Counted from the stretch's first letter, positions 54,803 to 63,250 are shown. The stretch is DNA of 64,000 nt from Methylobacterium sp. NEAU K (GCF_030700285.1 NZ_JAUYZJ010000019.1:45089-109088), one strand, 5' to 3'. The notes: generated by a model from the letters alone, not told the origin. Made by a program: numbers and translations.

Positions 54803-56044
54803 TCAGCGGCTCGCGGTGCCGACCGGCGGCTCGCCGGCGGCCCGGTCGAGCGCGGAGCGGTCCGTGCCCGCGCGAGTGTCGACCCGCACGAGCGCCGACA
54901 GCCCCGGACGCAGCAGGCCCTCGCGGGCGACTTCCTCTGAAACGCGCACCCGCACTGGCAGGCGCTGGACGATCTTAGTGAAATTGCCGGTGGCGTTGTC
55001 GGGCGGCAGCAGGCTGAACACCGATCCGGAGGCCGGCGAGAACGATTCCACCACGCCCTGGATCTCACGGTCCGGATAGGCATCGACCGTGATGATGACC
55101 GCTTGGCCCGGGCGCATGCGCTGAACCTGCGTCTCCTTGAAGTTCGCGTCGATCCGCACGCTCTGGAGCGGCACGAGGGCGGCGATCCGGGTGCCGGGCG
55201 AGACGTAGGCGCCGGCCTCGACCGCCTTGTTGCCGACGACACCGTCGAAGGGCGCGCGGATCACCGTGAAGTCGAGGTCGCGCCGGGCCCGGTCGACCGC
55301 GGTGCGTAGCTCGGCCGCAAGGCTTTCGGCCTCGCGCTTCTGCGCCTGAAGGACGTCGACGTTGGCGCGGGCCGCGATGAGGGCGGCTTCCATGCCCTTC
55401 ACCGAGGCCTCGGTCCGGTCACGGTCGGCGCGTGCCTGATCGATGCGCGACTTGGCGACGTAATCCGCCTGCATCTGCGTCGCGCGATTGAAGTCGGCCT
55501 GGGCGCGCACGGCATCTGCGCGGGTCGCATCGATCTGTGCGGCGGCCTGGGTGACCTGAGCCCGCGCCGCCTCGACCTGGCGGGCGATCCGCACGATGGT
55601 GCTATCCTGCGTGGCGAGCTTGTCCTGCGCCGCTTGGAGCGCGAGGCGATAATCGCCGTCATCGAGCTTGGCGATCACGTCGCCCTTCTTGACCGAGAGT
55701 CCGTTCACCACCGGCGCCGAATCGAGATAGCCGGAGACTTTCGCGGCCAGCACCGAGATGTCGGCCTGCACGTAGGCGTCGTCCGTCGAGACGAAGAAAC
55801 GCCCGACACGCCACCATTGCCAGCCCTGGTAGGCTCCGCCACCGAGCGCCACCGCCAGGAAGCCGAGCAGCAATAGCCTCTTGATCGGCCGTTTCCGGCC
55901 GGGGCCGGGCTCGACCGGAGCGGCGGGCGATACGGCCGGCGGCGATAGCGACGCAGGCACGTGTACAGCAGGGCTCTCTGCGCGCTCTTCGTCCGTGGAC
56001 TCGACACTTGAACCGGACCGGTCGGCGTCCTCGCGTAGGGACAT
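54803..56044 (-). CDS. EmrA/HlyD-type membrane fusion protein
   Basis: A 413-residue periplasmic adaptor with a single N-terminal membrane helix near residues 58-75 (RLLLLGFLAVALGGGAY). The periplasmic part has the biotinyl-lipoyl-like half-motifs STDDAYVQADISVLAAKVSGYL and VIRAPFDGVVGNKAVEAGAYV flanking a long coiled-coil hairpin (about 145-255). This is the architecture of EmrA-type adaptors that link an MFS pump to an outer-membrane channel. The start ATG is complementary to 56042-56044; a proline-rich cytoplasmic tail of about 55 residues precedes the helix. It is divergent from tetR, and the shared 139-bp region contains two palindromes. Confidence 0.87.
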   Translation of the reverse strand: MSLREDADRSGSSVESTDEERAESPAVHVPASLSPPAVSPAAPVEPGPGRKRPIKRLLLLGFLAVALGGGAYQGWQWWRVGRFFVSTDDAYVQADISVLAAKVSGYLDSAPVVNGLSVKKGDVIAKLDDGDYRLALQAAQDKLATQDSTIVRIARQVEAARAQVTQAAAQIDATRADAVRAQADFNRATQMQADYVAKSRIDQARADRDRTEASVKGMEAALIAARANVDVLQAQKREAESLAAELRTAVDRARRDLDFTVIRAPFDGVVGNKAVEAGAYVSPGTRIAALVPLQSVRIDANFKETQVQRMRPGQAVIITVDAYPDREIQGVVESFSPASGSVFSLLPPDNATGNFTKIVQRLPVRVRVSEEVAREGLLRPGLSALVRVDTRAGTDRSALDRAAGEPPVGTASR

Positions 56045-56063
56045 GACAGCGCCTCTGACCTTA

Positions 56064-56082
56064 TGACCGAACCGTTCGGTCA
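56064..56082. promoter_or_regulatory. TetR-type operator palindrome, proximal to emrA
   Basis: TGACCGAAC and GTTCGGTCA flank a single C, a perfect 19-bp palindrome 19 bp before the adaptor gene's start. It shares its half-site with the palindrome at 56131-56151. Binding by the divergent TetR regulator would block transcription of the efflux operon. Confidence 0.72.
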
Positions 56083-56130
56083 ACGGTTGGGACGCGCCTT
56101 GACGCGCGTCGGAAGAGGCTTCAGGCTAAT

Positions 56131-56151
56131 TTGACCGAACGGTTCGGTCAA
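56131..56151. promoter_or_regulatory. TetR-type operator palindrome, proximal to tetR
   Basis: TTGACCGAAC and GTTCGGTCAA flank a single G, a perfect 21-bp palindrome. Read leftward, its TTGACC is followed after 17 bases by TAGCCT, a fair -35/-10 pair for the efflux operon, so repressor bound here would cover the -35. It lies 32 bp before the tetR start and probably also autoregulates tetR. Confidence 0.72.
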
Positions 56152-56183
56152 GCGCAGCCAAGTCTCGGACGCGGAGCAGGGTG

Positions 56184-56822
56184 ATGATGCAGGGCGTAAT
56201 GCTGCAGCGGGAGACGTCGCAGCACGAGGGCGATAAGCGGCGGCAAATCCTGGAGGGCGCGCGCACCGTGTTCCTGTCGGCGGGGTTCGACGGGGCCAGC
56301 ATGGGCGAGATCGCCCGGGCGGCGGGCGTCTCCAAAGGGACGCTCTACGTCTACTTTGACAGCAAGGAGGATCTGTTCGAGGCACTGATCATCCTGGAGA
56401 AGAGTGGTTTGGCCGAGGCGCTGTTCGCCCTCGACGCGGATGATCCCGACGTGCCGGCGGTCCTGACGCGGCTCGGCGCAAGCTTCTTGGCCGAAATGTG
56501 CCGGCCGGAGCACGTGTCGGTGGTGCGCATGGTGATCGGCGCCTGCGAGAAGTTTCCGCGCTTCGGGCATGCGTTCTACGAGGCCGGGCCGGCCTGCGGC
56601 GTGGGGCGGCTGTCGGGCTACCTCGACGCGCAGGTGCGGGCCGGCCGCCTCCGGATCACCGATGCCGAACTCGCCGCCCGGCATTTCCTGCATCTCTGTC
56701 AGGCGGGCCAGATGACACGCCTGCTCTTCGCAGCGGGCGACGCCCCAAGCGAGGCCGACATCCGGTATCAGGTCGATGGCGCCGTCCGGGTATTCCTGGC
56801 CGGCTACGGGCCAGGGCGCTGA
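56184..56822 (+). CDS. TetR/AcrR-family transcriptional repressor
   Basis: This 212-residue repressor has the TetR helix-turn-helix at its N-terminus: RRQILEGARTVFLSAGFDGASMGEIARAAGVSKGTLYVYFDSKEDLF (about residues 20-66). The remainder is a helical ligand-binding and dimerisation domain with no recognised ligand signature (AefR-like C-terminus). It is divergently transcribed from the EmrAB-like operon and almost certainly represses it by binding the two matching palindromes in between. The start is ATG 56184, seven bases after GGAG; neighbouring GTG 56181 and ATG 56187 are alternatives. The gene converges on dxr, with 12 bp between the stops. Confidence 0.9.
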   Translation: MMQGVMLQRETSQHEGDKRRQILEGARTVFLSAGFDGASMGEIARAAGVSKGTLYVYFDSKEDLFEALIILEKSGLAEALFALDADDPDVPAVLTRLGASFLAEMCRPEHVSVVRMVIGACEKFPRFGHAFYEAGPACGVGRLSGYLDAQVRAGRLRITDAELAARHFLHLCQAGQMTRLLFAAGDAPSEADIRYQVDGAVRVFLAGYGPGR

Positions 56823-56834
56823 GGCCGCTGGCGC

Positions 56835-58013
56835 TCAGCCGGCCGCGCGCAGCTGCGGCAGGGCCTCGGCGCTCCAGACCCGGACATGGGCGTCGATGGC
56901 GAGCGCCTCGTCCACGTCGGCCGGCGCACTCCGGTAAGGGCCGGCGAAGTGCGCACAGGCGCGCTCGACCAGATCGCTGATCCCGTAGAAGCCGATCCGG
57001 CCGGCGATGAAAGCCGCCACCGCCACTTCGTTGGCCGCGTTCATGACTGTCGGGGCCGCGCCGCCCGCGCTCAGGGCCGCCCGGGCGATCCGCAGACACG
57101 GGAAACGGCCCTCGTCCGCCGCCTCGAAGGTGAGCGAACCGAGTTGCACGAGGTCGAGGGGCCGGCCCCTCGCGATGGTGAGCCGGTCACCCAGCCCAAG
57201 GCAATGCGAGATCGGCACGCGCATGTCGGGCAGCGCCAGCTCCGCGGTCACGGCCCCGTCCAGCCAGTAAACCAGGCCATGGATCACCGATTGCGGGTGC
57301 ACGACCACGTCGAGGCGCTCGGGCCCGATGCCGAACAGATGGTGCGCCTCGATCAGTTCCAGACCCTTGTTCATCAGGCTAGCCGAATCGATGTTGATCT
57401 TCATCCCCATGGACCAGGTCGGATGAGCCGCGGCCTCGGCCGCGGAGGCGGCGGCGATCCGCTCCTGGGCCCAGGTCCGGAACGGGCCGCCGGAAGCGGT
57501 GATCATCATGGTGCGCACGTCCGCCAGCGGCCGGCCGGCCAGCGCCTGGCTGAGGGCATCGTGCTCGGAATCCATCGGCAGGATCGTGGCGCCGTAGCGC
57601 GCGGCATCGCGCATGAAAGCGTCGCCGGCGCAGACAAGGCTCTCCTTGTTGGCGAGCGCCACCTTGCGACCGAGTCGGAGCGCGGCGTGGGTGGATTTCA
57701 GGCCGGCCGCGCCGCTCACTGCGGCGACCACGATATCCGCGTCCCGGGCCGCCGCCTCCATGACGGCGCTGTGGCCGGCCCCATTGGGGATGCCGCTGCC
57801 TGACAGAGCCTCGGCCAGAGCGGGGCCGGCGGCTTCGTCGGCCAGGGCCGCGAAGGAGGCGCCCAGTTCCCGAGCGACTTTCGCCAACGCCACCGGGTCG
57901 CGGCCACCGACCAGAGCCCCCACCCGGAATCTGTCGGTGTGCTGCGCGAGCAGGTCGGCGGTGGAACGACCGATCGAGCCGGTCGCGCCGAAGACGGCGA
58001 CGGTCTGGGTCAC
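56835..58013 (-). CDS. dxr: 1-deoxy-D-xylulose-5-phosphate reductoisomerase
   Basis: Dxr converts 1-deoxy-D-xylulose 5-phosphate to 2-C-methyl-D-erythritol 4-phosphate using NADPH, the second step of the MEP isoprenoid pathway. The 392-residue enzyme has the nucleotide-binding VFGATGSIGRSTADLL at the N-terminus, ALANKESLVCAG near residue 120, the metal ligands in PMDSEHDALSQAL and SASLMNKGLELIEAHHLF, and a C-terminal helical bundle with NAANEVAVAAFI. It starts at GTG (complement 58011-58013) with GGGAG upstream, 20 bp after the cdsA stop, as part of the rpsB-to-dxr run. Confidence 0.95.
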   Translation of the reverse strand: MTQTVAVFGATGSIGRSTADLLAQHTDRFRVGALVGGRDPVALAKVARELGASFAALADEAAGPALAEALSGSGIPNGAGHSAVMEAAARDADIVVAAVSGAAGLKSTHAALRLGRKVALANKESLVCAGDAFMRDAARYGATILPMDSEHDALSQALAGRPLADVRTMMITASGGPFRTWAQERIAAASAAEAAAHPTWSMGMKINIDSASLMNKGLELIEAHHLFGIGPERLDVVVHPQSVIHGLVYWLDGAVTAELALPDMRVPISHCLGLGDRLTIARGRPLDLVQLGSLTFEAADEGRFPCLRIARAALSAGGAAPTVMNAANEVAVAAFIAGRIGFYGISDLVERACAHFAGPYRSAPADVDEALAIDAHVRVWSAEALPQLRAAG

Positions 58014-58032
58014 GGGTGAAACTCCCTCATCG

Positions 58033-58908
58033 TCACGTGATCAGACCGCCCCCGCGCAGCGCGAGATAGAGCCCCGCCAGCACGGCGACCGCGAAAAATC
58101 CGTCGAGCCGGTCCATGACGCCGCCATGGCCCGGGATGATCTTGCCCGAATCCTTCACCCCGTAGCGACGTTTGAGCCCGGATTCGAACAGGTCGCCGGC
58201 CTGGCTCAGCACCGAGGCCAACGCACTGGCGCCGGCCACCACAGGCAGGGAGGCGGCGCTCGGCAGGCTCATCCCGGCGAGGTCGGCGGCAACGGCCACC
58301 AACGTGCCGGCGGCGACCGCACCGACGAGGCCTCCGATCGCGCCGGACCAAGTCTTGTTCGGCGAGACCCGGGGCATCAGCTTCGGGCCGCCGATCTTCC
58401 GGCCCGCGAAGAAAGCGGCGATGTCGGTGGACCAGACCACAGCGAACATCCAGGCCGGCCCGACAAGGCCGATCGCGGGATCGTCGCGCAACGCGACCGG
58501 CACGGAAGCGACCGCACCCGCGCCGAGCACGCCGGCGAGCGCCCGCATCCGCCCGCCGGGGGTCCGCGCGACGGTGGCGCAGGCCGCGGCGCCGAGGAGC
58601 AGGACGGCGATGCAGGCGAGCGCCGGGGCGCCACCGCGCTGGCAGAGCAGCAGGGCGGCAAGGGTCGCCGCGCCGAGCGCAATCAGAACCTCGCGGGGCT
58701 CAGTGCGGCTCATCACCACCCACTCGGCGAAGCCGATGATGCCGGCGGCAAGCCAGATCCCGGCGAACGGCCAGCCGCCATAGACCAGCGCGGCGATGAT
58801 GCCGGCCCCGAGCACGACGCCCGAGGCGACGCGCAGCCAGAGTTCGCGCCGCCCGGAGGGGCGGGCGCCGGGAACGGCCGGGGGGGTCACGCGCGTCTCG
58901 CCGACCAC
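58033..58908 (-). CDS. cdsA: Phosphatidate cytidylyltransferase
   Basis: CdsA makes CDP-diacylglycerol from phosphatidic acid and CTP, the branch point of phospholipid synthesis, in the inner membrane. The 291-residue protein has about eight hydrophobic helices and the family signature near its C-terminus: SGLKRRYGVKDSGKIIPGHGGVMDRLDG, with the conserved Lys-Asp, His-Gly-Gly and Asp-Arg. The start is a GTG (complement 58906-58908), one base after the frr stop. In most Proteobacteria uppS sits between frr and cdsA; it is not present here. The N-terminal 22 residues are proline-rich and non-conserved. Confidence 0.94.
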   Translation of the reverse strand: MVGETRVTPPAVPGARPSGRRELWLRVASGVVLGAGIIAALVYGGWPFAGIWLAAGIIGFAEWVVMSRTEPREVLIALGAATLAALLLCQRGGAPALACIAVLLLGAAACATVARTPGGRMRALAGVLGAGAVASVPVALRDDPAIGLVGPAWMFAVVWSTDIAAFFAGRKIGGPKLMPRVSPNKTWSGAIGGLVGAVAAGTLVAVAADLAGMSLPSAASLPVVAGASALASVLSQAGDLFESGLKRRYGVKDSGKIIPGHGGVMDRLDGFFAVAVLAGLYLALRGGGLIT

Positions 58909-58909
58909 C

Positions 58910-59473
58910 TCAGACGTGCATGATCTCCTTCTCCTTGGAGGCCAGCACCGCGTCGATCTCGGCGATGTACTGGTCGGTCGCCTTCTGCACGTCGGCGGCC
59001 TGGCGCTTCTCGTCGTCCTCCGAGATGGCGCTGTCCTTCAGGAGCTTCTTCAGGTGGTCGAGGCCATCCCGGCGGACGTGGCGCACGGCGACGCGCGCCT
59101 CCTCGGTGTACTTGTGAGCGACCTTGACCATCTCCTTGCGGCGCTGCTCGTTCATCTCGGGGATGCGGAGCCGGATGGTCTGCCCCTCGGTCTGCGGGTT
59201 GAGGCCGAGATCGGATTCGCGGATCGCCTTCTCGACGGCCGTGACCATGCTGCGGTCCCAGACCGAGATCGACAGGAGCCGCGGCTCCGGCACGCTCACG
59301 GTGGCGACCTGGGCCATCGGCATGGACGACCCGTAGGCATCGACCTGGATCGGGTCGAGCAGCGACGGCGTGGCGCGCCCGGTGCGCAGCGAGCCGAGAT
59401 CCTTCGAGAGCGAAGCGACCGCGCCCTGCATCCGGCGCTTGATGTCGTTGAGGTCGAATTCCGGTGTGGCCAT
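58910..59473 (-). CDS. frr: Ribosome recycling factor
   Basis: RRF, with EF-G, splits post-termination ribosomes. The 187-residue protein has the expected length and conserved blocks: [22 protein letters not shown] in the core, then LPxLTEERR-equivalent [41 protein letters not shown], and the C-terminal helix ending KEIMHV. It forms the three-helix bundle plus beta/alpha/beta domain that mimics tRNA. The ATG is complementary to 59471-59473. pyrH lies 123 bp upstream in transcription order; cdsA starts one base after the stop. Confidence 0.96.
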   Translation of the reverse strand: MATPEFDLNDIKRRMQGAVASLSKDLGSLRTGRATPSLLDPIQVDAYGSSMPMAQVATVSVPEPRLLSISVWDRSMVTAVEKAIRESDLGLNPQTEGQTIRLRIPEMNEQRRKEMVKVAHKYTEEARVAVRHVRRDGLDHLKKLLKDSAISEDDEKRQAADVQKATDQYIAEIDAVLASKEKEIMHV

Positions 59474-59596
59474 GATGGTCGTCCCGACACGTCTGACGTT
59501 GTCTTGAGCCCGGCACGGGCAGTCGCGGCCTCAATGGCCGAATTTTCCCGGTGCCGCAAACCTCTAGACCGCATGAATCCGGCGGGCGACCCGCCG

Positions 59597-60319
59597 TCAG
59601 GGCGCCACGAGTGTCGAGGGCGCGGCCCCGGACAGGATCGCGGCGATCGAGCTCGGCGCATGCAGGGAGCCGACGATGATCGACAACCGGCTCTCCCGGG
59701 CCAGCGCGAAGGCCGCGGTATCCATCACCTTGAGGTCGCGGGCGATCGCCTCGTCATGGGTGAGGCGGTCGTAGCGCGTGGCATTCGGGTCCTTCTTCGG
59801 ATCGGCGGAATAGACGCCGTCCACCTGCGTGGCCTTGAGCACGGCATCGCAGCGCAGCTCAGCGGCGCGCAGAACCGCCGCGGTGTCGGTGGTGAAGAAC
59901 GGATTGCCGGTGCCGCCGGCGAGCACCACCACCTGACCCTTGTCGAGGTGGTGCAGGGCCGGCTGCCGGGCGTAGGTCTCGCAGATCGTCGGCATCGACA
60001 CCGCCGACATGGTGCGCGCCTGGACGCCGGCGGCGTTGAGCGCGGTCTCGATGGCCAGCGAGTTCATCACCGTAGCCATCATGCCGAGGGAGTCGCCGGT
60101 GGCCCGGTCGATCCAGCCCGCCGCCGAGATCCGCGCCCCGCGGATCATGTTGCCGCCGCCGACCACAATGGCGATCTCGGCACCCGCCTCGATGGTGCGG
60201 GCGATGTCCTCGGCCAGCCCCGCGAGTGTCGGGGGGTGGAGCCAGTAGCCGTCCGGGGCGGCCAAGGCCTCGCCGGACAGCTTCAGGAGGATACGGCGAA
60301 ACGGCGTCGTCTCCGGCAT
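59597..60319 (-). CDS. pyrH: UMP kinase
   Basis: PyrH phosphorylates UMP to UDP and feeds RNA and UDP-sugar (including lipid A) synthesis. From the preferred start the product has 240 residues, the E. coli size. The amino-acid-kinase fold shows RILLKLSGEALAAPDG, VVGGGNMIRGA, RATGDSLGMMATVMNSLAIETAL and the nucleotide-binding GGTGNPFFTTDTAAVLRAAEL, as well as ATQVDGVYSADPKKDPNATRYDRLTHDEAI. The ATG complementary to 60317-60319 follows CCGGGGATCG; an in-frame ATG at 60337 would add six residues. Transcription probably comes from the rpsB-tsf promoter, though 700 bp separate it from tsf. Confidence 0.94.
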   Translation of the reverse strand: MPETTPFRRILLKLSGEALAAPDGYWLHPPTLAGLAEDIARTIEAGAEIAIVVGGGNMIRGARISAAGWIDRATGDSLGMMATVMNSLAIETALNAAGVQARTMSAVSMPTICETYARQPALHHLDKGQVVVLAGGTGNPFFTTDTAAVLRAAELRCDAVLKATQVDGVYSADPKKDPNATRYDRLTHDEAIARDLKVMDTAAFALARESRLSIIVGSLHAPSSIAAILSGAAPSTLVAP

Positions 60320-60510
60320 TTCGATCCCCGGCTCCATCCCGCGTCGCGCAAACCGTGAGGCTTCTACGTCAGGCGCGGGAGCGGCGTCGAGGGGCCGCGG
60401 TTGATCCGACGGGGATCATGGGGACGAATTGCCCGCGACACGCAGTCGAGGTGCGGTCCTGCCAAAAGTCCGCGGCTTTGCTGGGACTGAAAGCTCGGAC
60501 GTCCCGGCGC

Positions 60511-60720
60511 GTCGCGCCGGTCATCAATGTCGCAGCCGGCGCCGTGGCGTCCGGGATCGCCCCGGAGTCAGTCCGGGGTGCACCGCTGCCCGCCCGAATC
60601 GCGGCAGCCGAATTCGACATCGATGCGGTCGTGGTTGCCGGCGGCGACGGCACGGTCGCCTGTGCGGCTGCGTCCCCGGCCGGCAAGGCGGTCCGGCTCC
60701 GGCACGGGCCGCGCCCGAAC
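60511..60720 (+). pseudogene. Decayed N-terminal fragment of a diacylglycerol-kinase-like gene
   Basis: One frame encodes RVAPVINVAAGAVASG and, about 40 residues later, DIDAVVVAGGDGTVACAAASPAGKA. This matches the start of the DAGK catalytic domain: N-x-AAG near the N-terminus, then VVVGGGDGTVSAAAG. The expected next element, LPLGTxNHFA, cannot be found in any frame, and the ORF soon turns into non-coding-looking sequence. It is antisense to the surrounding operon. I read it as a remnant of a lost lipid-kinase gene; the GGDGT element could also be chance, but its match with the flanking residues makes this less likely. Confidence 0.5.
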
Positions 60721-60767
60721 CGATGCAGCGCCGGCATGACGGACGTCCGCCACGCCGGCGCGCGTGT

Positions 60768-60866
60768 TCAGCTCCCGGCCAGCAGGCCGACGGAGCCCAG
60801 GAGGGTCATGATCAGACCGGACGCGAACACGCCGATCATCAGGTAGGAGAAGGATTTCAACGCCAT
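60768..60866 (-). CDS. 32-residue single-helix membrane miniprotein (candidate)
   Basis: An unannotated-size reading frame encodes MALKSFSYLMIGVFASGLI followed by MTLLGSVGLLAGS: a basic start, one membrane helix of about 22 residues with small-residue positions, and a short tail. The composition is far from that of shadow frames in this GC-rich DNA. There is no clear ribosome-binding site before the ATG (complement 60864-60866). It lies in the same orientation as tsf and pyrH, in the 702-bp gap between them. Confidence 0.45.
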   Translation of the reverse strand: MALKSFSYLMIGVFASGLIMTLLGSVGLLAGS

Positions 60867-60944
60867 GCCGCGTATCTAGTACGCCGGTCGGTTGGCCGGT
60901 GTGCGCTGCAGCACGAAGCGCGGCGCCGCAGGCCTCCCGACGCA

Positions 60945-60980
60945 CAGGACCCCGCCCGGCTGGCGCCGGACGGGGTCCTG
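60945..60980 (-). terminator. Strong stem-loop downstream of tsf
   Basis: CAGGACCCCG-C-CCGGC and GCCGG-A-CGGGGTCCTG pair with one mismatch around TGGC, giving a 16-position stem. It lies 42 bp beyond the tsf stop in transcription order and likely reduces read-through from rpsB-tsf into the pyrH segment. No U-run follows. Confidence 0.65.
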
Positions 60981-61021
60981 TCAGGATCCGGCCCGGAGAA
61001 TCGGGCGGGAGGCAGGGCCGG

Positions 61022-61945
61022 TCAGCGGCCGGCCTGCTGGGCGACCTCGGTGGCGAAGTCCGGCCCATCCTCCTTCTCAATGCCCTCGCCCAGCGCGTAG
61101 CGGACGAAGCCCGTGAGCGTGACTGCACCGCCGACCTTGGCCGCAGCCTCCTTCAGCACCTGGCTCACAGACTTCGAGCCGTCGTGCACGAACGGCTGCT
61201 CCAGCAGGGTGACCTCCTTGTAGTAGGTCTTCAGGCCGCTCTCGACGATCTTGGCGAGCACATGGTCCGGCTTGCCGGCGTTCTTCTCGCGCAGGATGTT
61301 CGACTCGCGCTCCAGGGTCGCGGGATCCACGCCGGACGCGTCGAGGGCCACCGGGTTGGTGGCCGCGACGTGCATGGCGATCTGGCGGCCGAGCGCCGAC
61401 AGGGCGTCGACGTCGCCCTCGGACTCGAGCGCCACGAGCACGCCGATCTTGCCGAGACCCTCGGAGACTTGGCTGTGGACGTAGCTGGCGATCACGCCCT
61501 TCTTGACGTCGAGCTTGGCGACCCGGCGCAGGTTCATGTTCTCGCCGATGGTGGCGATCAGGCTCTGCAGCTTCTCGGAGACGGTCTCGGTGGCGCCCGG
61601 GAAGTGGGCGGCCTGGAGACCCTCCAGCGTGCCGTCGGTATTGAGGGCGATCTTGGCGGCCTCGCGGGCGAACGCCTGGAAGGCGTCGTTGCGGGCGACG
61701 AAGTCGGTCTCGGAGTTCACCTCGACAATCGCGGCGTGATGGCCGGCGGACTCGACGGCGACGAGGCCCTCCGCGGCGACGCGGCCGGCCTTCTTGGCGG
61801 CCTTGGCGAGACCCTTCTTGCGCAGCCAGTCGACCGCGGCCTCGAGATCGCCCTGCGTCTCGTTGAGCGCGCCCTTGCAGTCCATCATGCCCGCGCCGGT
61901 CTTCTCCCGGAGCTCCTTCACCATCGCGGCGGTGATGTTGGCCAT
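61022..61945 (-). CDS. tsf: Translation elongation factor Ts
   Basis: EF-Ts is the nucleotide-exchange factor for EF-Tu. The 307-residue protein begins with the UBA-like domain ([20 protein letters not shown] and [23 protein letters not shown]) and has the EF-Tu contact motif TDFVARN in [18 protein letters not shown] at about residue 80. The core and C-terminal modules are intact ([22 protein letters not shown] near the end). The ATG complementary to 61943-61945 has AAAGGGA upstream; the frame extends upstream without similarity. rpsB lies 118 bp upstream, and the strong stem-loop at 60945-60980 follows. Confidence 0.96.
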   Translation of the reverse strand: MANITAAMVKELREKTGAGMMDCKGALNETQGDLEAAVDWLRKKGLAKAAKKAGRVAAEGLVAVESAGHHAAIVEVNSETDFVARNDAFQAFAREAAKIALNTDGTLEGLQAAHFPGATETVSEKLQSLIATIGENMNLRRVAKLDVKKGVIASYVHSQVSEGLGKIGVLVALESEGDVDALSALGRQIAMHVAATNPVALDASGVDPATLERESNILREKNAGKPDHVLAKIVESGLKTYYKEVTLLEQPFVHDGSKSVSQVLKEAAAKVGGAVTLTGFVRYALGEGIEKEDGPDFATEVAQQAGR

Positions 61946-62063
61946 GGCGGTCCCTTTCGTGTGGTCTGGATGAGAGAGGCCCGGCGCGCGGGTGAGCGGC
62001 CGGGCCCGGTATGGCTGGATCCGCAACACCCCGATGACGGGAGCGCCGCGAAGTCCCGATGGA

Positions 62064-63131
62064 TTACACCGCCGCGGCGGCCTCGACGAAGCCGCGGGCC
62101 TGCGCGACCCACGAATCACGGTCGATGCGCCCGTTGAGCTTCAGGTCGGAATCGACCTTGGCGACCTCCTCCGGCGTCATCGCGGCGATCTGCCAGTAAT
62201 GGTAAATGCCGGCGTCGTTGAGCTTCTGCACGATCTGCGGGCCGGCGCCGTTGAGCTTGGTCAGGTCGTCCGGCGCGCCGCGCGGGGCGGCGAGCAGCTC
62301 GAAATGCTCGGTCGACTCGGCGAGCATCGCCACGTCGGCCGGATCGAGCGCATCGGACTCGACCGTGACGGCCGCGTCGTCGTTGGCCGGCAGCTCCTCG
62401 GCCATCGGCTCTTCGGAGGCGCCGAGATCCATGCCCGACGAGCCCTGGGCCCGCGAAATGCCGTCGATGGCGGCCTTGGCGATCAGGTCGCAGTAGAGCG
62501 CGATGGCGCGGCCGGCATCGTCGTTCGCCGGGACGATGTGGGTGATGCCGTCCGGGTTGCAGTTGGTGTCGACGATCGCGGCCACCGGGATCCCGAGGCG
62601 GTTCGCCTCCTTGATCGCCAGCTGCTCCTTGTTGGTATCGATCACGAACAGCAGGTCCGGCACGCCGCCCATGTCCTTGATGCCGCCGAGCGCCTTCTCA
62701 AGCTTCTCCTTCTCGCGGGAGAGCATCAGGCGCTCCTTCTTGGTCAGGCCCGGGCCGCCGGTCTCCAGCGTCTCGGTGACCTTGCGCAGGCGGGCGATCG
62801 AGCCAGAGATGGTCTTCCAGTTGGTGAGCATGCCGCCCAGCCAGCGGGAATTGACGTAGTATTGGGCCGAGCGCTTGGCCGCCTCGGCGATGGTGTCGGC
62901 CGCCTGGCGCTTGGTGCCGACGAACAGCACGCGGCCGCCCTTGGCGACGGTGTCGCTCACCGCCTGCAGCGCCGTGTGCATCGCCGGCACGGTCTGGGCG
63001 AGGTCGATGATGTGGATGTTGTTACGGGTGCCGAAGATGTACGGCTGCATCTTCGGGTTCCAGCGGTGGGCCTGGTGACCGAAATGGGCGCCCGCCTCGA
63101 GGAGCTGACGCATGGAAAAGTCGACGGCCAT
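62064..63131 (-). CDS. rpsB: 30S ribosomal protein S2 with C-terminal extension
   Basis: S2 binds the 30S head-body junction, next to S1. The core (residues 1 to about 235) is fully conserved: [41 protein letters not shown] and later [19 protein letters not shown] and [14 protein letters not shown]. The protein has 355 residues against about 240 in E. coli. An acidic linker (about 236-287) leads to a domain at about 288-355, [28 protein letters not shown] onward, that resembles helix-hairpin-helix modules; similar tails occur in other Hyphomicrobiales S2 proteins. The ATG is complementary to 63129-63131. tsf follows, and a candidate promoter lies at 63251-63279. Confidence 0.95.
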   Translation of the reverse strand: MAVDFSMRQLLEAGAHFGHQAHRWNPKMQPYIFGTRNNIHIIDLAQTVPAMHTALQAVSDTVAKGGRVLFVGTKRQAADTIAEAAKRSAQYYVNSRWLGGMLTNWKTISGSIARLRKVTETLETGGPGLTKKERLMLSREKEKLEKALGGIKDMGGVPDLLFVIDTNKEQLAIKEANRLGIPVAAIVDTNCNPDGITHIVPANDDAGRAIALYCDLIAKAAIDGISRAQGSSGMDLGASEEPMAEELPANDDAAVTVESDALDPADVAMLAESTEHFELLAAPRGAPDDLTKLNGAGPQIVQKLNDAGIYHYWQIAAMTPEEVAKVDSDLKLNGRIDRDSWVAQARGFVEAAAAV

Positions 63132-63250
63132 GTCTTTGTACTCTCCGGTTGGATCCGCCGCGGAGGGATGCAGCCGACCGAGATCTCGGCCGGCCACCGG
63201 AAGACGCCTCATTCAGGCATGAGGCCGGCTCCGCGTGTGGGATGGGCGGG

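Noticed and set aside
53190..55079. Plus-strand frame of over 600 codons opposite the MFS pump
   Set aside because: His/Arg/Gln-rich shadow translation with no family similarity; the minus strand encodes a clear 14-TM transporter.
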